15,264 nucleotides of DNA from RGIG2161 sp964525525 (GCA_964525525.1 CAZGHD010000046.1:1-15264); one strand, 5' to 3'. Shown: positions 8,266 through 15,264, counted from the stretch's first letter. Numbers and translations: made by a program. The notes: generated by a model from the sequence alone, not told the origin.

Positions 8266-8294
8266 TTGACAGTAAAATAAAATTAAGATATACT
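8266..8294 (+). promoter_or_regulatory. Sigma-A promoter of unit 3
   Basis: TTGACA (8266-8271), a 17-base spacer and TATACT (8289-8294). Both hexamers and the spacing are identical to the promoter of unit 2. The start would be near 8301, about 28 bases before the GTG start codon at 8329. Confidence 0.85.
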
Positions 8295-8314
8295 TATAAT
8301 TAGAATCTTGTGCG

Positions 8315-8321
8315 AAAGGAG
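8315..8321 (+). promoter_or_regulatory. Ribosome binding site AAAGGAG that selects GTG 8329
   Basis: AAAGGAG ends 7 bases before the in-frame GTG at 8329. An upstream in-frame TTG at 8308 has no such site and would place this motif inside the coding region. Confidence 0.7.
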
Positions 8322-8328
8322 ACGTTTT

Positions 8329-8910
8329 GTGAAAGCGGGTTTTTTGATCAAGGCAATCGGTTTTTTTCTCTCCTCTTTCTGCTTTAACGTAGGAGGATTC
8401 AGAATACTTCCGCCGTTTATAGGATTGTTTATAATGGTCCTCGGTATATCAAAGACCAGAAATTTCTATTCGTCAGACCGCTCTCGCGCGGCGTCAAGCG
8501 TATATAAGATCAACGCGGTCTTATCTCTTTTTGGCAGCTTCGTGTCACTGTCGAAATTCACAGATGAAAGTCCGCTCGGCTCCGTGCTTCCGGCGCTTCC
8601 GTTTATATACGCTCTGTCCGCTGTTATGTGCGCTGTCGGCGTCGTCTTTCTTTTCGTTCAGATGGCGGAATATTTCGTTAAATATTCCACCTGCGCCGTG
8701 ATGTGGAAAGCTGTGAGAGTAGTCATCCCCGCACTCTATTCCGCATCGCAAATTCTTGTTGCCGTATACGAGATCACTTCGTTTTCGGCACTGTCAGACA
8801 TTGTATTTTTTTCCACCGTCGGAGCTAATCTCCTGTTGACTCTGTTTCTCGTCATCGCGGCGTTTTCAGATCACTCGGCAGTAAGAAAAGAATCTCCCTC
8901 GGCGGAATGA
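8329..8910 (+). CDS. Unknown small multi-pass membrane protein
   Basis: 193 residues from GTG 8329, chosen for the AAAGGAG site. I do not recognise a family. Roughly five to six hydrophobic segments are visible, at about residues 3-20, 25-40, 58-74, 85-112, 126-146 and 153-176. They are separated by short, partly basic loops (SKTRNFYSSDRSRAASSVYK). There is no signal peptide and no catalytic motif. The C-terminus is short and charged. It is the first gene of unit 3. Its TGA (8908-8910) sits about 20 bases before the likely start of the GH95 enzyme and overlaps an alternative start at 8907, so the two are probably co-translated. Co-location with cytoplasmic sugar enzymes invites a transport-related guess, but nothing in the sequence shows it. 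Confidence 0.7.
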   Translation: MKAGFLIKAIGFFLSSFCFNVGGFRILPPFIGLFIMVLGISKTRNFYSSDRSRAASSVYKINAVLSLFGSFVSLSKFTDESPLGSVLPALPFIYALSAVMCAVGVVFLFVQMAEYFVKYSTCAVMWKAVRVVIPALYSASQILVAVYEITSFSALSDIVFFSTVGANLLLTLFLVIAAFSDHSAVRKESPSAE

Positions 8911-8930
8911 ATAATCGAAAGGTAAAAGCT

Positions 8931-11234
8931 ATGAAAAACAAGAACACAACGCTTATGCGTTATACCTCACCCGCGCCCAAGTATATGGACGCGCTTCCGA
9001 TAGGTAACGGTTGTCTTGCGGCTATCGCTCTCGGTACTCCCAAGGAAGTACTTTCCCTCAACCACGAGCTTCTCTACCGTCACGAGCATGACGAAAGAGA
9101 TATGCATCAGGAGGTCAAGGGAGACCTTACCGAGCTTCGCGAGATGCTCCTTGACAGAAAATTTGCAGAAGGCAGCCTGCTTGCAAACGAAATGCTCGGC
9201 GGCCGCGGCGGACTCAAGGGCGGTCCCCTCCGCACACAGGTAGACCCCTACCAGACCGCGGGTGACCTCTACATATGCTCCCCTGACGGACGAATCTCCG
9301 AATACGAGCGCACTCTCGATCTTGAGAGCGCAGCTATGACCGTTTCTTACCGCTCTGACGGCGTTAAGATCGTCCGTGAGTACCGTGCACTCCACGGCGA
9401 GGACAGGGTTATCTGCGTAACCATCAAAGCTGAAAAGCCCTCTGACTTCGGCTTCTATTTTGACCGTATTAACGATAAGGGCTGTAAGCTCACCTTCGGC
9501 GCATCCGAAAATATCGTCAGCATGGTCGGCGAATTTGACGGCAACTGCCGTTTTGCAGACGTTGCGAAGATCGCCTCTACCGACGGTAAGATCGAGCTCC
9601 TTTCCGGCAAGATCAACGTTATCGGTATGACCGAGGCTATCGTCTTCATAAACATCGCAGTTACCGATAAAGCAGGCGATCCCCTTAAAAAAGCTGTTGC
9701 GGCATTCCCCGAAAAGAGCCTTGACGTACTTTATAAGCAGCACAAGGAATCTTACACCGACAGATTCAACCGCTGCTCTCTTGATATATTCTCCGAGGAC
9801 GACCTCCGCACTATGGATGCGAGAATTCACGACTACCGCGACGAGAAGGACGATCCCGCTATGCCGGTTCTTTACTTCAACTACGGTCGTTATCTGCTTA
9901 TCTCGTCTTCCGGCGAACTTCCGCCTCATCTTCAGGGTAAATGGTGTAACGAGATTTATCCGCCGTGGGAATCTGACTTCCACCTTGATATAAATCTCCA
10001 GATGAACTACTGGCCGGCTGAGACCACCGGTCTTTCCGAGTATACTTCTTCTCTGTTCAATTACTGTGAGAAGCTCATTCCCGGAGCGCAGAAAATGGCG
10101 AAGGCTCTCTACGGTTGCCGCGGCATTTGGTTCCCGCTGTGTGCAGACGCATCCGGCAATGCAACTCCCGAAAGCTACGGTTGGGGCGTTTGGATTGGTG
10201 CCGCTCCTTGGCTCGCTCAGCACTATTGGTGGAGATACGAGTACAGCCTTGATCTCGATTTCCTTCGCGACCGCGGCTATCCTTTCATCCGTGAGTGTGC
10301 GCGCTTTATTTCCGACTACCTTTACGAGGGTAAGGACGGCAAACTTCACATAGTTCCGTCTCAGTCTCCCGAAAACCAGTTCTGCGAAGCAGTTGAGCAG
10401 GAAGGTTACCCGGATATGCCGGTATCTATCTGCTTTGACAGCGCGATGGATATATCTATGTTCACCCAGACCCTTGAGTGGGCAATAAAATCCGCAGAGC
10501 TTCTCGGCGTGGACGAGCTTGAGGCTTCCACCTGGAAGGCACAGCTCGAGAGAATGCCCAAGCTTTCTGTCAGCGAGAAATCCGGCAAACTGCTTGAGTG
10601 GGGCGAGGATTACGGCGAATACCGTCCCGACCACCGCCACTTCTCTCACCTGTGGTGCGTATACCCGTCTGATTTCGTAGACGAGACTCAGCCCGAGCTG
10701 TTTGAGGCTGCACGTCATTCTCTTAACGAAAGACTCAAGAACGGCGGCGGACACACCGGCTGGAGCCGTTCTTGGACCGCTTGTCTTTACGCGCGTCTCG
10801 GCGATTCCGAAAAGTGCTGGGAACATCTTACCGCACTCATTCGCGATTTTGCTACCGAGTCTCTGCTTGACCTTCACCCGCCGCGTATATTCCAGATAGA
10901 CGGTAACTTCGGCGGTACCGCGGCTGTTGTTGAAATGCTCATGCAGTCTTATCACGGTATAATCGATCTTCTTCCTTCACTTCCCAAGGCTTGGCCTGAC
11001 GGACAGGTAACGGGACTTTGCGCTCGTAACAACTTCACGGTTGACATCACCTGGAAGAACGGCGCACTCGACTATTCCGACATCACCTCCGACTCCGGAG
11101 TTGACTGCGTTCTTTCTGCCCGTGCGAAGTATAAGGTCACTTGCGACGGCAAGGAAATCGCTCTTACCGCTACCGACCGCGGAGTTAAATTCGCGACCGA
11201 GGCAGGCAAAATTTACCGCGTAACTCTCGCGTAA
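8931..11234 (+). CDS. GH95 family glycosidase (alpha-L-fucosidase / alpha-L-galactosidase type)
   Basis: 767 residues from ATG 8931, preceded by GAAAGG at 8917-8922; an in-frame ATG at 8907 is possible. GH95 enzymes release terminal alpha-L-fucose (some release alpha-L-galactose) with inversion. Layout: an N-terminal beta-sandwich domain (YTSPAPKYMDALPIGNG opening), a linker, an (alpha/alpha)6 barrel from about residue 310, and a C-terminal beta domain. Typical blocks are PPHLQGKWCNE, DINLQMNYWPAE (353-364, with N355 and N359), VPSQSPEN, LEWGEDYGE (E556 onward), HRHFSHLW, HTGWSRSW and QIDGNFGG (D657). The LEWGED Glu and the IDGNFG Asp are likely catalytic or substrate-site residues by family analogy. 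There is no signal peptide, so it is probably cytoplasmic and acts on imported short oligosaccharides. It is followed by a sugar isomerase-like gene. The exact sugar is not fixed by sequence. Confidence 0.93.
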   Translation: MKNKNTTLMRYTSPAPKYMDALPIGNGCLAAIALGTPKEVLSLNHELLYRHEHDERDMHQEVKGDLTELREMLLDRKFAEGSLLANEMLGGRGGLKGGPLRTQVDPYQTAGDLYICSPDGRISEYERTLDLESAAMTVSYRSDGVKIVREYRALHGEDRVICVTIKAEKPSDFGFYFDRINDKGCKLTFGASENIVSMVGEFDGNCRFADVAKIASTDGKIELLSGKINVIGMTEAIVFINIAVTDKAGDPLKKAVAAFPEKSLDVLYKQHKESYTDRFNRCSLDIFSEDDLRTMDARIHDYRDEKDDPAMPVLYFNYGRYLLISSSGELPPHLQGKWCNEIYPPWESDFHLDINLQMNYWPAETTGLSEYTSSLFNYCEKLIPGAQKMAKALYGCRGIWFPLCADASGNATPESYGWGVWIGAAPWLAQHYWWRYEYSLDLDFLRDRGYPFIRECARFISDYLYEGKDGKLHIVPSQSPENQFCEAVEQEGYPDMPVSICFDSAMDISMFTQTLEWAIKSAELLGVDELEASTWKAQLERMPKLSVSEKSGKLLEWGEDYGEYRPDHRHFSHLWCVYPSDFVDETQPELFEAARHSLNERLKNGGGHTGWSRSWTACLYARLGDSEKCWEHLTALIRDFATESLLDLHPPRIFQIDGNFGGTAAVVEMLMQSYHGIIDLLPSLPKAWPDGQVTGLCARNNFTVDITWKNGALDYSDITSDSGVDCVLSARAKYKVTCDGKEIALTATDRGVKFATEAGKIYRVTLA

Positions 11235-11249
11235 AACAAGGAGGTAATT

Positions 11250-12077
11250 ATGAGTAAACTTAAAGTTGCGCTTCAGATAGGCGCTATTGACGACGAAATA
11301 CAGGCCGATCCCGACGGTACATTAAAATATCTCAAGGACATCGGTTACGACTACGTTGAGATCGGTTCGTACCCCGAAGACGCCTCCGCTTTCAAGGCTC
11401 TGCTTGACAAGCACGGTCTCGGCGTTATTTCCGGCCACCTCGGCATAGAAAACTTTGAGGCGAATCCCGAAAAATTCTTGGCAGATTGCAAGACATACGG
11501 AGTAAAATATTTCGTAAACGGTTATCTTGACATCTGGAATCTCAAAGGTCACCCCGGTGAGGTTGAGACTGTTGAAAAGCTGACCGCTTCCGCAAAGGTT
11601 TTCAAGGAAAACGGCATCGGATTCCTTCATCACAACCACACCTACGAGTTCCACCGCTATGAAGATAAATTCTGCTTCGACTGGCTGATAGAAGAGGTCT
11701 CTCCCGAGCTCCTTCATCCCCAGATAGATACCGGCTGGGTTCGTTTCTGCGGCTACGATCCCTGCGAAATGTTAAAGCATTACAAGGGTCTGCTTGAAGT
11801 GGTTCACTTAAAGGATTTCAAATCGGACAGATATTCTAAAGACGATAAATTCATTCCGCTTGACCAGCCCAAGCTTGATTACGATCACGACGATACTGAC
11901 GAATCCTTTACCTTTACTCCCATCGGATACGGTGTTCAGGATTTTGAAAAGATAATCAAAACGGTAGAAGAGCTTGGTGCAGAAATGGTCGTAGTTGAGC
12001 AGGACAGTTCAAACGAAATGTCCCTGCTTGACGCTGCTCGCCTGAGCCGCGAATATCTGCGCTCCCTCGGAATCTGA
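11250..12077 (+). CDS. Sugar (phosphate) isomerase/epimerase, xylose-isomerase-like TIM barrel
   Basis: 275 residues, preceded by AAGGAGGT at 11238-11245 only 15 bases after the GH95 stop. This family (AP endonuclease 2 / IolE-like fold) isomerises, epimerises or dehydrates sugars and sugar derivatives using a divalent metal. Visible are the VEIGSYP strand (E37), SGHLG (H63), the HHNHTYEF motif (E133 the probable first metal ligand), QIDTGW (D160), VVHLKDF (H186) and VVVEQD (E250), which match the usual E-D-H-E metal set. The length is normal. There is no signal peptide. The position after a GH95 glycosidase suggests it handles the released sugar or a derivative, but the fold is too broad to assign a substrate. 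The yfcE-type gene starts two bases after its TGA, showing a tight operon. Confidence 0.88.
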   Translation: MSKLKVALQIGAIDDEIQADPDGTLKYLKDIGYDYVEIGSYPEDASAFKALLDKHGLGVISGHLGIENFEANPEKFLADCKTYGVKYFVNGYLDIWNLKGHPGEVETVEKLTASAKVFKENGIGFLHHNHTYEFHRYEDKFCFDWLIEEVSPELLHPQIDTGWVRFCGYDPCEMLKHYKGLLEVVHLKDFKSDRYSKDDKFIPLDQPKLDYDHDDTDESFTFTPIGYGVQDFEKIIKTVEELGAEMVVVEQDSSNEMSLLDAARLSREYLRSLGI

Positions 12078-12079
12078 CC

Positions 12080-12622
12080 ATGAAAATTCTCATAGCTTCA
12101 GACATCCACGGCTCCGCTTATTACTGCCGCGAGCTACTTAAGGCTTATGACAAGGAAAAAGCGGATCGCCTGTTACTGCTCGGAGATATTCTCTACCACG
12201 GACCGAGAAACGACCTTCCGCGCGATTATGCGCCAAAGGAAGTTATCTCTATGCTAAACGGGAGAAAATCCGACATTCTCGCAGTACGCGGTAACTGTGA
12301 CACCGAAGTGGATCAGATGGTGCTGGAATTTCCGATACTCGCGGATTACGCGGTAATTCCCGTCGGAAAAAATATGATATTCGCAACCCACGGACATAAT
12401 CATAACTGCGAAAAACTGCCTCCGCTCAAAGCCGGAGACATCCTGCTCCACGGTCACACTCACGTACCGAAATGTGAAAAATTTTCCGAGTTTATTTATA
12501 TGAATCCGGGCTCGGTATCCATCCCGAAGGAAGACTCTCCGAACAGCTATATGATGTTCGAGAACGGCCGCTTCGAGTGGAAGGATCTTGAGCAAAACGT
12601 ATATAAAGAATACACTTTATAA
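12080..12622 (+). CDS. yfcE: YfcE-type metallophosphodiesterase
   Basis: 180 residues, close in length and sequence to E. coli YfcE (184). It is a cytoplasmic Mn2+-type calcineurin-fold phosphodiesterase; the E. coli enzyme acts on artificial phosphodiesters and its true substrate is not settled. The metal motifs are all present: D8-x-H10 (SDIHG), GD at 35-36, GNCD (N72), the HGH motif (H104, H106) and GHTH (125-128). The family-specific segments HGPRNDLP, VRGNCDTEVDQM and MNPGSVSIPK closely match YfcE, which sets it apart from generic metallophosphatases. The start lies two bases after the stop of the isomerase gene, so it is in the same operon. A terminator follows directly. A role in that sugar pathway is possible but unproven. 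Confidence 0.93.
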   Translation: MKILIASDIHGSAYYCRELLKAYDKEKADRLLLLGDILYHGPRNDLPRDYAPKEVISMLNGRKSDILAVRGNCDTEVDQMVLEFPILADYAVIPVGKNMIFATHGHNHNCEKLPPLKAGDILLHGHTHVPKCEKFSEFIYMNPGSVSIPKEDSPNSYMMFENGRFEWKDLEQNVYKEYTL

Positions 12623-12627
12623 AACCG

Positions 12628-12658
12628 AAGAGACTGTCGCTTTTGACAGTCTCTTTTT
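12628..12658 (+). terminator. Rho-independent terminator of unit 3
   Basis: An 11-bp perfect stem AAGAGACTGTC (12628-12638) with GACAGTCTCTT (12645-12655), a 6-base loop and a T run through 12658. It begins six bases after the yfcE stop codon. Confidence 0.95.
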
Positions 12659-12716
12659 GTATATTATTTTACACAATACGAGAGGCTGTTTTTATATCAA
12701 TCCTATATATATCGAT

Positions 12717-12740
12717 AAATATCTTATTGATTTGATATTT
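12717..12740 (+). promoter_or_regulatory. Candidate operator dyad just upstream of the rex promoter
   Basis: A perfect 7-bp inverted repeat, AAATATC (12717-12723) and GATATTT (12734-12740), with a 10-base gap, lies four bases before the -35 box. It does not match the classic 18-bp Rex box. The right-hand Rex half-site pattern TTTACAA occurs at 12745-12751, overlapping the -35. The region is very AT-rich, so chance is a real alternative. Confidence 0.25.
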
Positions 12741-12744
12741 TTTA

Positions 12745-12773
12745 TTTACAAACGCAAAAAACGATGATATAAT
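12745..12773 (+). promoter_or_regulatory. Sigma-A promoter of the rex operon
   Basis: TTTACA (12745-12750), a 17-base spacer and TATAAT (12768-12773). The predicted start near 12780 falls at or after the ATG at 12779, which supports a downstream start codon for rex. Confidence 0.82.
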
Positions 12774-12808
12774 ATAGTATGAAGCAGACTATAAAAAGGA
12801 TGGAGCGT

Positions 12809-13438
12809 ATGAAACAGTCTTTTATAACGAAAGCTACTCTCGGGCGCCTTCCGACATACCTTGAATTTCTCAAATCTCTGCCCGAAAGTTCAGGTCCGCA
12901 TATCTCTGCCACCGCCATTGCAAAGGCACTTGATCTCGGTGAGGTTCAGGTCAGAAAAGATCTGAATTCGGTCAACGGTTCAGGCAAGCCGAAAATAGGA
13001 TACACGGTATCAGAGCTTATCAGCTCGCTTGAAGAAGTGCTCGGCAGTAACGACTACTGCAGCGCAGTCATCGTCGGTGCCGGAAAATTAGGCGCGGCTC
13101 TTCTCGGCTACAACGGTTTTCGCCGTTACGGGATAGAGATACTCGCCGCGTTTGATCTGGACGAGGATAAGCTGACCACGGCAGAAAACGGAAAAAAGGT
13201 TTTTACGGTAGATTCACTGCGCGAATTTTGCAGTAAAGAAAAAGTGAAAATGGGAATAATCACCGTACCTGCACCTCAAGCTCAGGAAGTAGCGGATATG
13301 ATGGTCGCCTGCGGAATAAAGGCCATATGGAATTTTGCCCCGACCAAACTGACTCTTCCGCAAGACATACTGATAAAGCAAGAAAATCTCGCGCTTTCTT
13401 TGGCGCACCTCAGCACTCAAATGAGTGACAAGAATTAA
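12809..13438 (+). CDS. rex: Redox-sensing transcriptional repressor Rex
   Basis: 209 residues from ATG 12809. The in-frame ATGs at 12779 and 12800 are less likely: 12779 sits at the transcription start, while AAAGGA at 12795-12800 is well placed for 12809. This gives the normal Rex length. Rex binds NADH and NAD+ and represses fermentation and reductive genes until NADH rises. The N-terminal winged helix (~residues 10-75) has ATLGRLPTYLEFLKSL, ISATAIAKAL and VQVRKDLNS. The Rossmann domain has VGAGKLGAALLGY (from ~residue 89; Lys replaces the usual Asn), AAFDLDEDK and ITVPAPQAQEVADMM, and it ends in the NFAPTKL and LALSLAHLS helix that swaps between subunits. It heads the operon with the dehydrogenase and fumarase genes, so it probably regulates itself and them. 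Confidence 0.95.
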   Translation: MKQSFITKATLGRLPTYLEFLKSLPESSGPHISATAIAKALDLGEVQVRKDLNSVNGSGKPKIGYTVSELISSLEEVLGSNDYCSAVIVGAGKLGAALLGYNGFRRYGIEILAAFDLDEDKLTTAENGKKVFTVDSLREFCSKEKVKMGIITVPAPQAQEVADMMVACGIKAIWNFAPTKLTLPQDILIKQENLALSLAHLSTQMSDKN

Positions 13439-13456
13439 CTTTGAGAGGAACCAAAT

Positions 13457-14401
13457 ATGCATAAAATAACAATTATAGGATCAGGAAACGTCGGTTCGAC
13501 AATAGCTTATACTCTCACCGTAAACGGTATAGCGACAGAGATCGTCATGATCGATATAAACGCCGAAAAAGCCAAGGGCGAAGCGCTTGACATTCGCCAG
13601 GGCACTCCGTTTTGCAGTCCCTGCACGATATACGCAGGTGATTTTGAGGACGCAAAGAATTCCGATATAGTAATAATCACATCCGGTCTTGCCAGAAAGC
13701 CCGGCCAGACAAGACTCGATCTTGCACAGACAAACGTAGACGTTCTCAAGGCGATCACACCGAATATAACGAAATACGCGCCGGACGCGGCTTATATAAT
13801 AGTCAGCAATCCGGTTGATATTCTTACCTACACGTTCTGTAAGTGCTCCGGACTTCCCGAAAGACAGATCATCGGTTCCGGTACTATCCTTGATACCGCG
13901 CGTCTGCGTTCGCGTCTTTCCGAATACTATCAGATAAATCAGCAGAACGTTCACGCATACGTCCTCGGAGAGCACGGTGACTCCGCGTTCATTCCGTGGT
14001 CGATCGCTAATATATCAAACATTCCTGTCGGAGAATACCGTGACTCGGTAATCCACAGCGATAACGTACTCCCCGAGTTTGAGCCCAGCGAGATAGAAGA
14101 CTACGTCAGAAAATCCGGCGCACGTGTTATCGAGCGTAAGGGCGCAACGTTTTATGCAGTATCGATAGCGGTCTGCCATCTCTGCAAGAGACTGCTCGGC
14201 AGTATAGACACCACTCTCACCGTCTCAACAATGCTCCACGGCGAATATGGAATTAACGACGTGTGTCTGAGTCTTCTCAACGTCGTCGGAAACAAACAGG
14301 TTCAGGGCAAGATAATGCTTAACCTGACCGAGGGAGAACTCAAAGCACTCCACCACAGTGCAGAATGTCTTAAAGAAATAATCAAACAAACGAAGATATA
14401 A
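13457..14401 (+). CDS. LDH/MDH-family dehydrogenase: LDH-like scaffold with malate-type Arg
   Basis: 314 residues, 18 bases after rex, with GAGAGGA before ATG 13457. NAD-linked 2-hydroxyacid dehydrogenase with GSGNVGS (8-14), NAD-selecting D33 (IDIN), and catalytic R86, D146, R149 (ILDTARLR) and H173 (GEHGDS). Overall it looks like clostridial L-lactate dehydrogenase: NPVDILTY, GSGTILDTAR, GEHGDSAFIPWS, and KGAT with T231 near the LDH T246 site. However, the substrate loop reads ARKPGQTRLDL. R80 falls at LDH position 102, where lactate enzymes have Gln (QKPGETR) and malate enzymes have Arg (ARKPGMSR). Its neighbours are Rex and fumarase, which also fits malate dehydrogenase. I therefore leave the symbol blank. 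Reduction of oxaloacetate to malate is my preferred reading; automated annotation would probably say ldh. Confidence 0.9.
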   Translation: MHKITIIGSGNVGSTIAYTLTVNGIATEIVMIDINAEKAKGEALDIRQGTPFCSPCTIYAGDFEDAKNSDIVIITSGLARKPGQTRLDLAQTNVDVLKAITPNITKYAPDAAYIIVSNPVDILTYTFCKCSGLPERQIIGSGTILDTARLRSRLSEYYQINQQNVHAYVLGEHGDSAFIPWSIANISNIPVGEYRDSVIHSDNVLPEFEPSEIEDYVRKSGARVIERKGATFYAVSIAVCHLCKRLLGSIDTTLTVSTMLHGEYGINDVCLSLLNVVGNKQVQGKIMLNLTEGELKALHHSAECLKEIIKQTKI

Positions 14402-14415
14402 TTAAGGAGAACACG

Positions 14416-15264
14416 ATGGATTACCGTATAGAACACGATTCAATGGGCGAAGTAAAGGTTCCCGCTGACCGTCTCTGGGCGGCGCAGACCCAAAGAAGCC
14501 ATGAAAATTTTGAGATCGGCGTAGGAATAGAAACTATGCCGGGCGAAATAATACACGCATTCGGAATTCTGAAAAAAGCGGCGGCAATCGCGAATAACGC
14601 TCTCCGCCCCGAGAAAATGACCGATGAAAAGCTCGCGGCAATCAAATCTGCGTGCGATGAGGTTATCTCGGGAAAGCTCTCCGATCACTTCCCTCTCGTC
14701 GTATGGCAGACCGGCTCGGGCACCCAATCAAACATGAACACAAACGAGGTTATCGCAAACCGCGGTAACGAAATTGCCGGCGCGAAGCTCCTTCATCCCA
14801 ACGACGACGTAAACATGAGCCAGTCGTCAAACGATACTTTCCCCACCGCAATGCACATCGCCGCAGTTATCGCGATAGAGGACAAGCTCATTCCCGCGGC
14901 GGAAACTCTTATAAAAACGTTTATCCGTCTTGAAGAGGAAAACGCAGGAATCGTCAAGAGTGGACGTACCCACCTTCAGGATGCTACTCCGATTTCCTTC
15001 AGCCAGGAGATCAGCGGCTGGCGTTCAAGCCTTGAGCGCGACGTTGAGCTTCTCAAGCTCTCTGTCGGCCCGCTTTGCGAGCTTGCGCTCGGCGGTACCG
15101 CAGTCGGTACAGGTCTTAACACACCCAAAGGCTTTGACGTAAGGGTAGCCGAGGAAGTATCAAATCTCACAGGCAAGCCGTTCGTTACAGCTAAAAATAA
15201 ATTCCACGCTCTCACCTCAAAGGACGAGCTTGTATTCGCTCACGGCGCGATCAAAGCTCTTGCG
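14416..15264 (+). CDS. fumC: Class II fumarate hydratase, N-terminal part (3' end outside window)
   Basis: 283 codons open to the window end, about 60% of the usual ~460. ATG 14416 is preceded by AAGGAG at 14404-14409, 14 bases after the dehydrogenase stop. The iron-independent enzyme interconverts malate and fumarate in the cytoplasm. Motifs match E. coli FumC closely: DSMGEVKVPADRLWAAQTQR, TGSGTQSNMNTNEVIANR, HPNDDVNMSQSSNDTFPTA, SGRTHLQDATP and ALGGTAVGTGLNTP. The His in RTHLQ (where aspartate ammonia-lyase has RTQLQ) and the HPNDDVN segment favour fumarase over aspartase. The GSSxMPxKxN signature would lie beyond the window. Its place after a possible malate dehydrogenase suggests a two-step oxaloacetate-to-fumarate branch under Rex control. 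Confidence 0.96.
   Translation, partial: MDYRIEHDSMGEVKVPADRLWAAQTQRSHENFEIGVGIETMPGEIIHAFGILKKAAAIANNALRPEKMTDEKLAAIKSACDEVISGKLSDHFPLVVWQTGSGTQSNMNTNEVIANRGNEIAGAKLLHPNDDVNMSQSSNDTFPTAMHIAAVIAIEDKLIPAAETLIKTFIRLEEENAGIVKSGRTHLQDATPISFSQEISGWRSSLERDVELLKLSVGPLCELALGGTAVGTGLNTPKGFDVRVAEEVSNLTGKPFVTAKNKFHALTSKDELVFAHGAIKALA

Noticed and set aside
8967..10955. Very long open frame on the minus strand (over 600 codons) opposite the GH95 gene
   Set aside because: It lies wholly antisense to a well-supported GH95 gene, shows no domain pattern, and its openness follows from the codon bias of the sense gene.
12660..12808. Classic Rex operator (TTGTGAA or TTGTTAA palindrome) before rex
   Set aside because: No 18-bp palindrome of that form is present; only one half-site-like TTTACAA was found.
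14416..15264. Aspartate ammonia-lyase instead of fumarase
   Set aside because: The RTHLQDATP motif has His where aspartases have Gln, and the surrounding segments follow FumC closely.
1..15264. CRISPR array, tRNA, rRNA, riboswitch or insertion sequence
   Set aside because: No regularly spaced repeats, cloverleaf pattern, transposase motif or long structured leader was seen; intergenic gaps are all under 200 bases and are explained by terminators and promoters.

Overview
The window reads as chromosomal DNA of an anaerobic Gram-positive bacterium of the Bacillota, probably an uncultured gut-type Clostridia (Oscillospirales/Christensenellales-like). The reasons are strong AGGAGG ribosome binding sites, a Rex redox regulator, lipoproteins with Gram-positive-style lipoboxes, a GH95 glycosidase, and a large secreted DUF5722-like protein next to a polysaccharide flippase. 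The organism assignment is inference. All recognised genes are on the + strand.

The layout is four transcription units with clear boundaries. Unit 1 (1-4869) holds the 3' part of triosephosphate isomerase (tpiA), a secreted membrane-anchored glycosidase-like protein, a translationally coupled MOP/Wzx-type flippase, a broken fragment of a phage/ICE 'polyvalent' protein, and a strong hairpin terminator. Unit 2 (4936-8231) starts at a near-perfect promoter (TTGACA-17-TATACT). It encodes two tandem paralogous lipoproteins that join a GH67-N-like sugar-side domain to an alkaline phosphatase domain, and it ends in a long hairpin terminator. Unit 3 (8266-12658) has a second promoter with identical hexamers. 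It carries a small unknown multi-pass membrane protein, an intracellular GH95 (alpha-L-fucosidase-family) glycosidase, a xylose-isomerase-like sugar (phosphate) isomerase/epimerase and a YfcE-type phosphodiesterase, followed by a terminator. Unit 4 (12745-end) has a TTTACA-17-TATAAT promoter and encodes Rex, an LDH/MDH-family dehydrogenase and the first part of class II fumarase (fumC), cut by the window end.

Two points stand out. First, the dehydrogenase looks like an L-lactate dehydrogenase overall but has Arg at the substrate-specificity position (LDH position 102), where lactate enzymes have Gln and malate enzymes have Arg. It sits directly between Rex and fumarase, so it may be a malate dehydrogenase working in a redox-controlled oxaloacetate-malate-fumarate branch. 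Second, the fragment at 4442-4828 is a relic of a mobile-element effector (the start of an ADP-ribosyltransferase domain) lodged behind the flippase in an otherwise ordinary chromosomal region. No RNA gene, CRISPR array, insertion sequence or intact mobile element was seen.
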